From Antilocapra americana (taxonomy: Eukaryota; Chordata; Mammalia; Artiodactyla; Antilocapridae): a stretch of DNA of 64,000 nucleotides. A program made the translations under genes and the position numbers. The notes under the pieces were generated by a model, which worked only from the letters and a program-made list of their open reading frames with translations, searched no databases and was not told the DNA's origin. This document shows, piece after piece, positions 11,347-23,173 of the stretch (positions within the stretch are counted from its first letter, which is position 1; every line of letters begins with the position of its first letter). The DNA lies in the NCBI GenBank assembly GCA_007570785.1, contig ML660777.1:8692734-8756733 (forward strand). The letters are read 5' to 3'.

Positions 11347-12193
11347 AAAAAATTATTTAATGATAATAGTTGACTATTGAAAAAGATCCTTAAGTATGCT
11401 AGAAGTTTCCACCTAGGAGGAATGGAAAGTAAGGTGAAAACTAATCAAGATGTACCCTGAGAAAAAAATTCATCCTAATAAGAGGGTTGGTAGGTTTCCC
11501 CAGAATGAGCCAGCTCTTAAAATATCAAGTCCAAGGAGGTTAATACCGCAGTGGAAGACAAGATGGGACTCCTTGGACTTCTATGCCTTTCCTATATGCA
11601 TAACCCTCGTAGCTGACATGATTCCACATTGAATAAATACGGAAGAAACAAAGAAAGAAAAGAAAGTGGGGAGGAAAGAAAGGAGAGAGGGAAAGGGAGG
11701 GAAAGAAAGACTGAGGAAAGAGAGAGGAAGCAAAGAAAGAAGGGGTTAGATTATCAAGCACATGAGCACATTTTATTATCACAAATGAGTTATAATACTT
11801 ATAATCAAGGAAATTATATTCAAGTTTAAAGACAGTCACCCTAATTCTCCAAAAAGAGAATGTGATGCATTCCAGAATTTACAAAATAGTAAGCTAGAAG
11901 TTGATCCCCAGACATTTTCTAAAATGATTTGTTAAACAAACACTGAGTAGGTAGGCTTTTGGAAAATAGCATGGTGAATACTAGCAGCCAGCATAATTCA
12001 CTAAGAAAAATTTAATATCAATTAGCTTTCCTTTTATTCTGTAACTGGGTTACTCAGTTGTCAATGTATAGGGATGCCATATTGGAAGCTCAATACAGTT
12101 CCTGTTAACTTCAAAAAGTTTTAGCCATGACATCACAACACTCTTGATTGTGTGCATAATTAAGTAGACTCATAGTTGCTTGTCATTCACATC
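11347..12193. other. Unique sequence with purine tract
   Basis: Apart from the purine-rich tract listed separately, nothing is recognised. The antisense 99-codon frame crossing 11540-11839 comes from that tract. Confidence 0.55.
11637..11746 (+). repeat. Polypurine (GAAA/GGAA) tract
   Basis: About 110 bases almost entirely A and G on the plus strand, built of degenerate gaaa, ggaa and gaga units. It has the composition of a triplex-prone, polymorphic simple repeat. Confidence 0.95.
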
Positions 12194-12231
12194 AGAAAAG
12201 TGTTTATTAAAAAAAAAAGAAAAGTGTTTAT
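12194..12231 (+). repeat. 14-bp perfect direct repeat around an A-only insert
   Basis: 'agaaaagtgtttat' occurs at 12194-12207 and 12218-12231 with only 't' plus nine A between. This has the form of a target-site duplication around a retroposed tail with no body. Confidence 0.9.
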
Positions 12232-12851
12232 GTACAGGATTTTATCAACCCAAAAAGTGGTTTCTAATGTCTTACTCCAGGCCTTAGTCCCTGGCTTAAT
12301 CTCACTGAGTTTTAAATGTATAATTTGATAGTTTTAAATGGATAATAAACAGAAGGAATGTCCAAGAACTAGGAGAAATAGCAACAAATAAGATTCAAAA
12401 TTGTCTTAATAGATGAAAACATTAATTTTAATAGTAAGATAAAAATTTTAAAGGATTAACAGTAAATCTTCCTGGTAAGCTAAAACAGTCAATTGCAAAG
12501 GTATATCGTTTATATAAAAAGTCCTGATAATTTTCCTTAACTGGAGACAAAGAGTGATTTATAGCAGTTTAAGTGGTCCATGATAGAATACAAGGGGTCC
12601 ATGAATTTGAAGGTGGGAAAAAAATACATGATTATTTTTAGTAGCCTCAGATGGAAATTTAGCACTTCCTTCCATTATGAATGTAAGCAAAATACCACAG
12701 TACCTTAGCAGTACCTGTAACTCTGTCAACAAGAATAATCTCGGATATTCTCCTATCACATTAAAACTTCTATATACATTTCAAAATGATATCTCTGCTT
12801 CACTACTTGCTAAAATTAAGATAATTACTGGACCTACCACTAAATCTTGCT
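12232..12851. other. Unique AT-rich sequence
   Basis: No gene or recognised repeat before the BovB. Confidence 0.5.
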
Positions 12852-13547
12852 CAGTTCAGTTCAGTTGCTCATTCAAGTCCGATTCTGCAACTCCATGGAC
12901 TGCAGCACAACAGGACTCACTGTCCGTCACCAACTCCCAGAGCCTACTCAAACTCATGTCCATGGCACCAGTGATGCCCTCCAACCATCCCATCCCCTGT
13001 CAGCCCCTTCTCCCCTCACCTTCGATCTTTCCCAGCATGGGTCTTTTCCAATGTGTTGGTTCTTTGCATCAGGTGGCCAAAATATTGGAGTTCCAGCTTC
13101 AACATCAGTCCTTCCAGTGAATATTCAGGACTGACTTCCTTTAGGCTGGACTGGTTGGATCTCCTTGCATTCCAAGGGACTCTCAAGAGTCTTCTCCAAC
13201 ACCATAGTTCAAAAGCAGCAATTGTTTGATGCTCAGCTTTCTTTATGGTCCAACTCTCATATCCATATATGACTACTGGAAAAACTATAGCTTTGACTAG
13301 ATAGACCTTTGTTGGCAAAGTAATGTCTCTGCTTTTTAATATGCTGTCTAGATTGGTCATAGCTTTTCTTCTAAGGAGCAAATGTCTTTTAATTTCATGG
13401 CTGCAGTCACCATCTGCAGTGATTTTGGAGCCAAAAAAAGTAAAGTCTCTCACTGTTTCCATTGTTTCCCTCTCTATTTGGCATGAAGTGATGGGACCGG
13501 ATGCCATAACCTTCGTTTTATGAATGTTGAGTTTTAAGTCAACTTTT
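12852..13547 (-). mobile_element. BovB LINE 3' end, antisense, 0.7 kb
   Basis: Starts with the antisense BovB terminus ('cagttcagttcagttgctca') and runs to the antisense of the KIMASG region (about 13495-13540), so only the C-terminal part of the reverse-transcriptase ORF and the 3' end were inserted. A 9-bp duplication 'aatcttgct' lies at 12843-12851 and 13548-13556, fixing both ends. A 163-codon frame (13507-13016) preserves much of the C-terminal region and includes YESWTIKKAEH. This is an unusually open relic, yet it covers no catalytic motif. Confidence 0.95.
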
Positions 13548-13879
13548 AATCTTGCTAATAATACATTTAAAAAGAGATATATACATACACATGTATAATA
13601 CTAAACCACACATTTCAGTGCCTTGACAACTGTGTTTTAATATAATTTGTTGGTTTGTAACTCCATGCATTTTGTTTTATGCACTTAAAGATATTCTGAA
13701 AAGTGGACATTTTAAACCACTGACATAGGAGTTTGTGGTGCAAAACAGAGTGATAAACTCCTTCAGTAAAACCTAGATTTATTGCTTAGGCTGCAAATGT
13801 AAGCTGCATTTATAGAAATATGTGGCCTAATAGTATTTCCCGGAAAATCTGCTGATTATCTCAGACATGCACAGATCAT

Positions 13880-13972
13880 GGGGGATAGTGAGGGACAGGG
13901 AGGCCTGGTGTGCTGCAGTCCATAGGGTCACAAAGAGTCAGACATAACTTAGCAACTGAACAATAAAAGCAA
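13880..13972 (+). mobile_element. Short BovB/ART2-type 3' end
   Basis: 'gagggacagggaggcctggt', 'tgctgcagtcca', 'cacaaagagtcagacataac' is the last part of the BovB/ART2 3' end. Near-identical 11-mers flank it ('gcacagatcat' 13869-13879, 'gcactgatcat' 13973-13983), showing that it inserted on its own as a strongly 5'-truncated product. Confidence 0.85.
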
Positions 13973-13983
13973 GCACTGATCAT

Positions 13984-15722
13984 ACTTGGATCTGCATTTC
14001 AATACTGAGGTTTTGACAACTGGAATACATTCAAGGTATAAAGAAACCATGACCAGGTTTATAGTGGGGAGAAACCATGACCAGGAAAACAGATCTAGAA
14101 ATTATATCATGAAGACAATTAAATCCTTTAGAAGCAAATACTAATTAGAGCAGGACACAAGAAAGGAATCACAATGTGGAAAAAAGAATGTATGATTTGG
14201 TTGTGACAGAACCAGAAGCAATTTCCCACCTCTACTCCCTCCTGCCATGTTATCTTAGGTGGTTATTCAACATTCTGAGTCTATTTTGATGTCTATGTCT
14301 TGAAGATAATGCATAAAGTACAGAGCTGTGATGAAGACCAGGGAAAAAGTTGTATTAAAAAGTCTAATGGTTCCTGACACTTTAGTTATCCCCCAAGAGT
14401 GTTATCATGGTTGGCAGAGTCTTGCAAAGAAACAAAATGATCAAAATCATATGTCCAGATGTCTTCTACTCCAGTAGGGGTGAGGGTGTAATTTGGATGA
14501 GCCCTTCTCTCCTCAGAACAATCTTATGGAAGCTGAACAGCTCTGTTTTATCTTGCTCCAGTGGACGGAGACAGGACAAATGGTGCAAGGCAGATTCTAG
14601 CTCGTTGTGATGAGGAATGGCCTAGCAGTCAAAGCTGTCCAACAATGGCCCTAACTGCTTCATAAAATCATGAAGATCTGGCCTCTCGTCGTGTTCACAC
14701 AGAGCCTGGATTCCCATGTACTCTGGAGGTACAAGCTTTTTTTTGGAGACAAAAGCTCCCTGAGATGGGGTGGCCACCGCCAGTCTCACAGGTTGCTGCC
14801 AACTGTTCAGTGTCTATAGCCTCACAAGCAAGGGTTAAACACACACAATGTATCAGGCTGTCAGATTCAACAAATGCTTTCTCTCTGCTTCTGAGGATCA
14901 CAGTTATCCTTTAAATAAACACATTGCTAATTTGAGAATCGGATTCCCAGCCTCTGACAAAATGAACACAATATTGGGCAGTAAGGTTTATATCTCAAAG
15001 AGACAAAATGACAGTCATAGATACAAGATTCCAAAATGAACTAATGTTCAATCTTGTAATAATTAATTACCACATAAAATGGTTGAAAAGGTAATAAAAA
15101 TTACACAAGTTTACTATAATCAAGGGAATGCTTAAAGAAGCTACTGTTTTCTCAAAGGAATTACGGCCTTAAAGTCAGTTCCAGAAAACATGAGTAAGGC
15201 CATTATTGGAAAGGTCTATCTTCAAAAATGGCTGAGTAGCAGGATGAAAATTTCTACTTTGAAAATCAATAAAATAAACATTTTCTTATCATATATACTT
15301 CCCAGCTTGTAAGGATTGTCAATGTTACAGCAAATAAAGAAAGGCAGAGAGAAACAGAAGAGTTGAAAGCAATACATGAGTTAATCAATTGTTTTAATAA
15401 ATACTCAAATACGCAAGAGATAGTTATCCTACATAACACAGTTTACAGAAAGAGCTTTCTTTTTTTCCCCCTTTCTTACCTTTTCCCTGGCATAGTCTCT
15501 CATTTTCTCTCCTGGTCATTTTCTCACCCCAAAGCGCCCCTTTGAATTGCTTACAAACTCAGAAGGGTCCTCCTGTTTCCACACTTTAAAATGTCACCCC
15601 CTGAAACTATTTCATCTCCATCTCGCAAAATCTATTCCTCAAAAATAGAAATAAGCTTTCCCAAAGAAAAGACATCCTGAAGAATCATAGTTGTCAGGTC
15701 ACTCATTTCCAAATAAGTTTTT
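13984..15722. other. Unique sequence
   Basis: No repeat or gene recognised. A 16-bp direct repeat 'agaaaccatgaccagg' occurs near 14042 and 14070. Short frames in 14407-15039 have no recognisable domains. Confidence 0.5.
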
Positions 15723-15797
15723 GTTGTTCAGCTGCTAAGTCTTGTCCAGTTCTTTGTGACTCCATAGACCATAGTAGGCCAAGCTCCTCTATCCTCC
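15723..15797 (-). mobile_element. Bov-tA/ART2-like fragment, antisense
   Basis: 'gttgttcagctgctaagtc', 'ttctttgtgactccatagac', 'ccaagctcctctatcc' match the antisense 3' half of the Bov-tA/ART2 type. It is too diverged and short for a subfamily. Confidence 0.7.
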
Positions 15798-15964
15798 ACT
15801 ATTTTGCACAGCCCCATCAAATCTATCTCAAAAGATAAAAGGGACAAATGCCTCCCCCACATAGGTCTGGAGGACTGGCAACTCAGCGGGAAAGAATCCA
15901 GTTTTGTGAGTTTGCGACACATTTGAAAAGTAAGCACATTTTGAAGATTGCCTATTCAGTTGTT

Positions 15965-16733
15965 TTTCAGTTGCTCAGTTGTGTCCAAATATTGGCAACC
16001 CCATGGACTGCACCATATCAGGTTTCCCTGTCCACTATCTACCAGAGTTTGCTCAAACTCGCGTCCATTGAGTTGGTGATGCCATCCAACTAGCTCATCC
16101 TCTGTCATCCCCTTCTCCTCCTGCCTTCAATCTTTTCCAGCATCAGCATCCTTTTCAATGAGTCAGCTCTTCACATCAAGTAGCCAAAGCAGTGGAGTTT
16201 CAGCTGCAGCACCAGTCCTTCCAATGAATAGTCAGGATGGATTTCCTTTAGCATTAACTGGTTTGATCTCCTCGCAGTCCAAGGGACTCTCAAGAGTCTT
16301 CTCCAGCACCACAGTCAATGCTCAGCCTTCTTTATGGTCCTGCTGTCACATGTGTACGTGACTCCTGGAAAAACCATATCTTTGACTATGTGGACCTTTG
16401 TAGCAAAGTGATATCTCTGCTTTTTAATATGCTACCTAGGTTATCATAGCTTTCCTTCCAAAGGGCAAATGTATTCTAGAGAAATTTCATGGCTGCAGTC
16501 ACTGTCCGCAGTGATTTTGGAGCCCAAGAAAATAACATCTGTCACTGTTTCTTCCACTTTCCCCCTTCTATTTGACACGAAGTGATGGGACTGGATGCCA
16601 TGATCTTAGTTTCCTGAATGTTGAGTTTTAAGCCAGTTCACTCGTCCTCTTTTATCCTCATCAAGAGGCTCTTCAGTTCCTTTGTACTTTCTGCTATTAA
16701 ATTGGTAACATCTGCATATCTGAGATTGTTGAT
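15965..16733 (-). mobile_element. BovB LINE 3' end, antisense, 0.77 kb
   Basis: Runs from the antisense terminus ('cagttgctcagttgtgtcc') through the C-terminal region ('ctcaagagtcttctccagca') to the antisense of the block just after YADD ('catctgcatatctgagattg', about 16707-16730). The reading frame is broken many times, and it carries small indels, for example at 16465-16490. It is more decayed than the copy at 12.85 kb. Confidence 0.94.
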
Positions 16734-17684
16734 CCAGGCATTTTGCAAATAAGGTAGCCACAATAAAAAAAAAAGAAACATAAATAAGACTTCATGCCCT
16801 TTAGAACTAAATTTCCAAGAAATCTGAATATTGCACATGATCCAATGTTGTGGTGTCACTGCAAAATTTCCAAGGTGAAAAGTCACTCTCAACACAACAC
16901 TGCATTGGGATTTCCAGTTAGTGGCTGAAGGTCCCCCATAGACAAAATTTTCTGCTTTGAAGTTCAAGCTCAGGCTGTGACCTTTTAACACACACACACA
17001 CACACACACATACATTGCCCCCTACCTTCACTAGTGAAGCCTCTTCTGAAGAATGAACTTATAGCAGTCAAGCTCCCAAGGCATATATATATACACTCAA
17101 TCCCAATTTATGAAGATAAGGTAAGAAATGTAACTGCTGCAGAGACCAGCTCATTCCTTCCCTGTAGACACTTTATGGAAGTTCAACCTGAGATGCTTGG
17201 TGAGCAGTAGAATCAGAAAGAGAGAAGGAGGGACTTCAAAAATGAAGGGAGTATCTAGTGGGGCAGCCTGAGGTATCCATGTCAAGACTGCATCTATCAT
17301 TAAGTCTGGACAGGCAAATTTCACCAGGTAGCTGTTCCCTGGAAAGTGCTAGAAAGGACACTGACAAGGATAGCATTTTTCTATTTCCTCATAACTGAGC
17401 AATACTTTGATTATTAATTTTTCTTTAAATATATAAATATAAAACACATAGCCAAATATTGATATACTGGGTACAATTTATACTTTTAGGTGATTTTGCA
17501 TTTCTCTGCTTAATTTAATTTGCTAATGTGTTTTATTCTAATGTGAAGGATAGGAGAATTTCCCTTAAAATTTGAATTTAAAAATGTATACCTGTTGATA
17601 ACATGAAATGTAGCCATGAAAATGTTTATCTAATCAGATCAAAAGTGATGCACTGAGAAGCTACAGTCCATAGAGAGTGTAACT
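16734..17684. other. Unique sequence with CA microsatellite
   Basis: Nothing beyond the microsatellite at 16988-17010 is recognised. Confidence 0.5.
16988..17010 (+). repeat. (CA)n microsatellite
   Basis: About 11-12 uninterrupted CA units; likely length-polymorphic. Confidence 0.98.
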
Positions 17685-17865
17685 GATTCCTGGTTCCAGC
17701 ATATGCCATTTGTGTGAGCGTTGGTCAAATTATTTAATCTCTCAGATCCTCAGCTGGATCATCTACAAGGTGAGAATAACATCTGCCTCCCAGGTTGTGC
17801 CCTGAAGATGTAATTGATGGAGTGACATGTAAAGAGTGTGATGCAGTAGGGGCTGTAGCACATTC
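17685..17865 (+). mobile_element. MIR SINE, sense
   Basis: 'tgtgtgagcgttggtcaaat', 'tatttaatctctcagatcct' and 'tcatctacaaggtgagaata' follow the MIR core order (usual 'ctgtgtgaccttgggcaagt ... cctcatctgtaaaatg'), then the 3' part 'cctgaagatgtaattgatgg'. Confidence 0.8.
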
Positions 17866-20555
17866 TTTGCTGATTTCCTCTCGTTACCTCCTTTCCTCCA
17901 AAAAAATGAACATTCACATCATTTCCCACTGTATTCCTAACAAGTAAAGAGAGTTTAAGCAGAATCATGTCTGTTACCCCTCATTTGCATGGCCATCTCC
18001 TTCTTCTCCAGTCACTGATGGAGAGGTTTGACTTGATGAGCATCAGCAAAGTCATTTTCAGGATCAACATCTCCTTCTACATGGGTTATCCCTTCCCAGG
18101 TTTGATATCTCAATCTGTCCTATCCTAATTTTCACTTGATGACACATTGCTCAGCTCCATTACTTCCTACGTGCCTTGTTGCTCGAATATTTCTACTCCT
18201 TGAGAGTAAAGATTTTGCTTTCTAGATCTTTTAAACTGGTCCCCTCGGTCACCTAAACTCCTACTCCTGGTTCTAACTAAGGTGGCAGTGGCATTAATTA
18301 TGTAATAATGTCTGACTAATGAGAAATTATTTTAGCACTACTGAAGGAGGAAGTCTATGGGGGAGCTGTTAGATATATCAAAGCAACAGAAAAAAGAGGG
18401 GGAATCAAAGAAGGTGAAGAAATTATGTACTCTTCCCCTCCTCAAAAAGGCAAATGATTTATTTGCTGCCATCTCACAAGGAATACAGGTACCTTCCCTG
18501 TGGCTACTTCCTATAAATAGTGGTAGCAAGTATCAAAGCAGAGATAACAGAAACCCTTGAAGAAAAAAAGCTGCAATAAATCAATAGGTACTTAGAGTTA
18601 CAAAGAAACTAAAGAATGTAAATGCAAACACTTTTCTCAAGTGTATCTGAGAGCATCTTAAAACATTTGCTACAAATAGCTATATTTTCAAAAAATAGAT
18701 ATCCACTGTGGCATATGTAGTTGAGTATATGTAGACTGGAAACATTAATAATTAAAGCTATCCACAACTGAGTAAATTTTCCATTAACAGAAGTGAAATG
18801 ATTAATTCCATAATAGACAAAAGACATAGTTTTGTATTTATTAAAACTGGATTAAAAGAGAAAAAACAAGGCATTCAGTAGGGAGTGATTGCCTCTGTTT
18901 TTTCTGTCCCATAAAAACCCTTAAAAAATATTTTCCTACCTATCATTTCCCAAAGGAGAGACATTAATTCTAGGAATGAGCTTCTATTAAGAAGGAAAAC
19001 TGCATCTTTGTTACAAGAGAATTACACCTAGGAATAAGTGTTTAAATTGTGGACAGATTTGAAGGGAAATTAGTAAATAAAATTCAAATTAAGGCAAAAT
19101 CAAATCATAATAGACAAATGGGAAAACAAATCCCATCTGGATGTGTGGTTGTCTGACTTTTTACTAAACAATAAAAATGTGAAAATAGTTTCATGATTCA
19201 AACCTCCTCATTTAAATGCAGCTCCATTAAAACTGAATAATTTTAAGTGAATGTGATAACTTTCATATTGTACAAACCATGTAAGACTTTGATTAACATG
19301 ACCTGATGGATGGGAATGAAAAGTCCCTTTAAAAATATTTCAGAATGATTATAAAAGTAGATACTTAAAAGTTACACATTGAAATGATTTTAAAATATTT
19401 TCTTATAATAAGGGGAAAATATGTAATTTTAAACTTCCTAAGAAACATCCTGGAAAAACTTATTAGTATTAAAGTGGATTTATGTTAATATTTTGAAGTT
19501 TGTAAAGGACTCCATGATACTCTGAGATAATTCTTAACCCTTGAGAGTCACAAACCATAGAAAGTAACTCATCAATCTAAAAAAAAAGACTATACCATTC
19601 TTCAATTAAGTGAAGTTTAAAGTAAAATGACTGTAGAGAAAATCCTGCTGCAGGAAAAACCTTAAAAATAATATAACATATTTGGAAAGTAACGAAGTGG
19701 AAGCTCTTAGATTTGAAAAATGCTTTCCCATAAGTATTCATAGATCTTCAAAAAATGAGTTAGTTTCAGTCAAAACTTGAAAGAGCAAATGATGAACAGG
19801 AAAGAATGGCAGCAAATGATGAGTCTTGGAATGAGATTTAAAGAGATAAACCAGCTCAGAGAAATCTTTGACTTGGGGTCCCTCCAAGATAAAGGTATAT
19901 GTACATTTCCCATAAATGAGGAAATATTGGTCAGAGTTATTTGGGGAAAAAATCTATGCCAAAGTCAATGTGTCTGTGTGTGTGCTCCATGTTTGAACAG
20001 CTAGTCCTCTATCTTAATGAATCTAGTCAAATTACAATCTTTTTCTCCAGGAACTACATAAAAGATTTACAATAAAATGAGATTAGTTGAAGTCAGTTAA
20101 GTGGATAAAAGACAATGGATTCATGTTCCCACTTGAGACATGAATAAGAAAATAAAACTGTTGAGAAACTAAAGAACTAAGAGATTTTAAAAAAATAAGC
20201 AAGTTATTTTTTAAAGTAAGCAGTTTGTAGTCATTAAGATTATTTTATTATGACTATTACATAATTTCAAAAATCCTTAGTGATGAATGTGGGTAAAGGA
20301 GTAGAGGAATGAAAAGAAGAACGGAAGAGGAAGTAGGAAGAGACAGAGAGGGACAAAACAGAGAGAAGTGAAAGTTCATGGAGAAAGAATGGTGATTATT
20401 GACTATCTATATTTTTCCAGTCATCATTTTAAATCTAGTCTATGACTATTCCACTGATTTTTTACATGTTAAATGTATTGAAAGCTTCTAGAGAGACTTT
20501 CAAGTTGGAGATGATTAGCATCTAATAAGACCCCTTTTAGTGCCAAATTCTCTGC
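17866..20555. other. Unique AT-rich sequence
   Basis: About 2.7 kb without a recognised repeat or gene. A purine-leaning stretch lies at about 20285-20392. Confidence 0.5.
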
Positions 20556-20646
20556 CAAACTCTTCATATAAATTATCACATCAAAATTCATAATAACCTT
20601 AGAATGTAGGCACCACTATTATCTTTTCTTTTAAGAGATAAGGATA
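20556..20646 (-). mobile_element. MIR SINE, antisense, left part (split by Bov-tA)
   Basis: 'aaattatcacatcaaaattcataataacct' style followed by 'accactattatcttttctttt' corresponds to the antisense 3' half of MIR. It continues at 20860 after the Bov-tA. Confidence 0.7.
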
Positions 20647-20858
20647 TGGTGTTCCCTGGTGGCTCAGATGGTAAAGCGTCTATGACTACAATAAGGGAGA
20701 CCCGGATTTGATCCCTGGGTCGGAAAGATCCTCTGGAGAAGGAAATGGCAACCCACTCCAGTACTCTTGCCTGGAAAATCCCATGGACCGAGGAGCATGG
20801 TAGGCTACAGTCCATGGGGTTGCAAAGAGTCGGACAGACTGAGCGACTTCACTTCACT
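20647..20858 (+). mobile_element. Bov-tA SINE, sense, full length
   Basis: tRNA-like head 'ttccctggtggctcagatgg' with B-box-like 'ggatttgatccc', then 'ggagaaggaaatggcaaccc', 'actccagtactcttgcctgg', 'gtaggctacagtccatgggg' and the end 'tgagcgacttcacttcac'. It interrupts a MIR. No clear target-site duplication; about 20 bases of MIR core seem to be missing at the junction. Confidence 0.95.
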
Positions 20859-20859
20859 A

Positions 20860-20893
20860 GTACTGTGACATGCCCCAGCTCACACAAACTGTT
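20860..20893 (-). mobile_element. MIR SINE, antisense, right part
   Basis: 'tactgtgacatgccccagctcacac' parallels 'gtaacttgcccaaggtcacac' of the antisense MIR core and continues the relic left of the Bov-tA. Confidence 0.6.
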
Positions 20894-21317
20894 GATACCA
20901 AAGATCGGCTCTGTACAATCTCATAAACCAGTGACTGCCATAGTAGTTACAGGCGTTCAAGGGCCACAGCGATAAGTTTTACCAGGACATCAATGACGTT
21001 AGGAATCCAGGTGCACACTCACATGTTACCCAAAGCACCACAGCATGCCAATGTGGCTGGCTGCCAAGAATATTAGTGTAACTTAATGCAGCTCCCAAAC
21101 ACTGTCAAGCAATGCCTCATCTCCTTTGGATAGAAACCATTTAAGGGGAACCCTGGTATTCTTTTCTGCCTCCAGACTTTGGTAGACGCCACCAGAGCCC
21201 ACCCAAAAGTTTCTGGACTTCGTGTGAGTGTGTGTGGTTAATTTCATATTGGAGTAACCATAGATAAAATCATATCTATATATAGTTTTTAACTTGAAGA
21301 TCGTGATCCTTAACTTG
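20894..21317. other. Unique sequence
   Basis: Nothing recognised. Confidence 0.5.
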
Positions 21318-21369
21318 GGGCTTCCCTGGTGGCTCAGATGGTAAAGAATCTGCCTACAATGCAGGAGAT
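21318..21369 (+). mobile_element. Bov-tA head only (3'-truncated)
   Basis: 'gggcttccctggtggctcag' through 'gcaggaga' is a nearly unchanged 52-bp Bov-tA start that stops abruptly. Retroposition normally loses the 5' end, so this needs a later deletion or a template jump. Confidence 0.9.
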
Positions 21370-23149
21370 TGTCATCTACACTAATACCAACATTTAGTCT
21401 GAGACTCTTTGAAACAACTAGGGTAAAAATGAACACCTTGAATGGGATTTTTTGCTAGTGGGCTGGATCCCATCTTCTGGCAGAGAAATTTTAAAGTAAC
21501 TTAATTTGGTGTGGTTTTATTTTATCAGCCCTTCTAGGTTCCTAATCACAGGACTCTGAATCAAACTTAGATTGTGGGCTCCAGGCAACAAGTGCTTCTT
21601 TTCATCTTCTCCTACTTGGCTTTCTGATGGGTTGGCTCTAGCCTAAGTTTTTCTTTCTTGTTGTAAAACACTAAGAGACAGTCAAAATAAACTAATATTT
21701 TTATTTTTTTCCCACTATTTCTCCAATGACTATACCTTATAGGAGCATGTCGTTTCCAAGATGTAACAAGTAACAACTTAACCAGACATTTGCAATCATA
21801 TATCATGGTCGCCAGTTTTCCAACTTTCAGTATCTCTCTTCCACTGATTTCATTTAACCAATGTCAAATTTTAAGTTCTGCTTTGCAGGACCTAGTTCAT
21901 GGTATCAGTTTCACTTGGAGTTGGTTCAGCTATATGTAACAGGTATTCCACAAATAACTGTGGCTTACACATGATAGTTTATTTCTCTTGCAAATCAAAA
22001 AACTCCCAAAGGAGTGTGTTCAAGGCAGCTATAGCAGCTTCATGATTCAATGACATACCCAGCCTCTTGTTTTACTACCTTGTTGCCATCTTTAACACCT
22101 TGCTAACATTCTCAAGACCATCATGAGCTGGCCCAAGAGAGCTGCTAGGACTTCAGCCATAACAAAACACCCTAAACAGCAAGAAAAAGAAGCAGAGGAA
22201 GGAAAGCATTCTTATCTTTATAAAGGAATTTTCCAAAAATATGATGCACAGTACTTGTACTTAATTCTCAGAGGGCATAACCTAGTTGTTTGACCACACT
22301 AGGTATACAGAAAGCTAAGAAGTGCCATCTTTTAACTGGTGGAAGATTGACCTCAATTTTATGCATCTACATTGGCCATCAACTGTGTTTAGCTATCAAA
22401 GCATTAACAAATGATTTCTATTTGCCTTCTTTTTCACATATTTATTTCACTAGAGACATGTCTGCAAATTCAGACCATTTTTCAAGATGAAATTGGAAAA
22501 AAAGAAAAATAGGTATATCCAGTCAGATACACACATAGAATTGGCATGGAGCCCGTATCTATGTATGATGGAAAACCCATCATCACAGAGAATTTGTTTG
22601 TCATAATTTTCTGCATAGGATAATATTTTCTTATTTAGATAAATTTTATCATTCTTTAAAATCAATAATGAAAAGGAGTTATTAAAAAATTACATTACTG
22701 AGATGAATCTTTGGTCAAAATTTAAACTGAATCAAATTTGCAAGTTGACCAGAAAAAAATTGCATTATTTCCCCCATACTTAAAAACTTCTTGAAATCAT
22801 TTAGCACTAGACATAACAGCAAATTACAAGAAAGTCAGCTTGTTTTGCTGTTTAAAGCCCTCAAAGTCCTGGATATCTCCCAGGAAATTCCAGTCTTAGG
22901 AAGATTCCAAAAACATGCAAAACTGAGTGGCTCAGATTGAAGCACAGATTGGAATTAGAATGTGGACAGTATTCCAAGTGTCTGATTTTTGAGATTCAGA
23001 CTTTATTCATACAAGCTTCTACAGGGAGACATTCAGGAATAAAATCTGGAGAGAAAATAGAGTCAATACATAATCTTCATTACTGGCATAATGAAAATTA
23101 AAACTTACCACTTTCACATAGCCCATTATTTATTCTGAGATAGATGGTA

Positions 23150-23173
23150 TTGTGTGTGTATATATATATATAC
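23150..23173 (+). repeat. (TG)n(TA)n microsatellite
   Basis: Four TG units run directly into about seven TA units. Confidence 0.95.

Noticed and set aside
12677..13120. 147-codon plus-strand frame
   Set aside because: Most of it is the antisense of the BovB 3' end.
17655..17680. Possible Bov-tA trace 'gctacagtccatagagagtg'
   Set aside because: Single 20-base similarity without neighbouring SINE sequence.
20647..20720. Functional tRNA gene in SINE heads
   Set aside because: A- and B-box-like motifs are present because Bov-tA and CHR SINEs descend from tRNA-Glu-like sequences; no cloverleaf with matching acceptor stem is visible in any copy.
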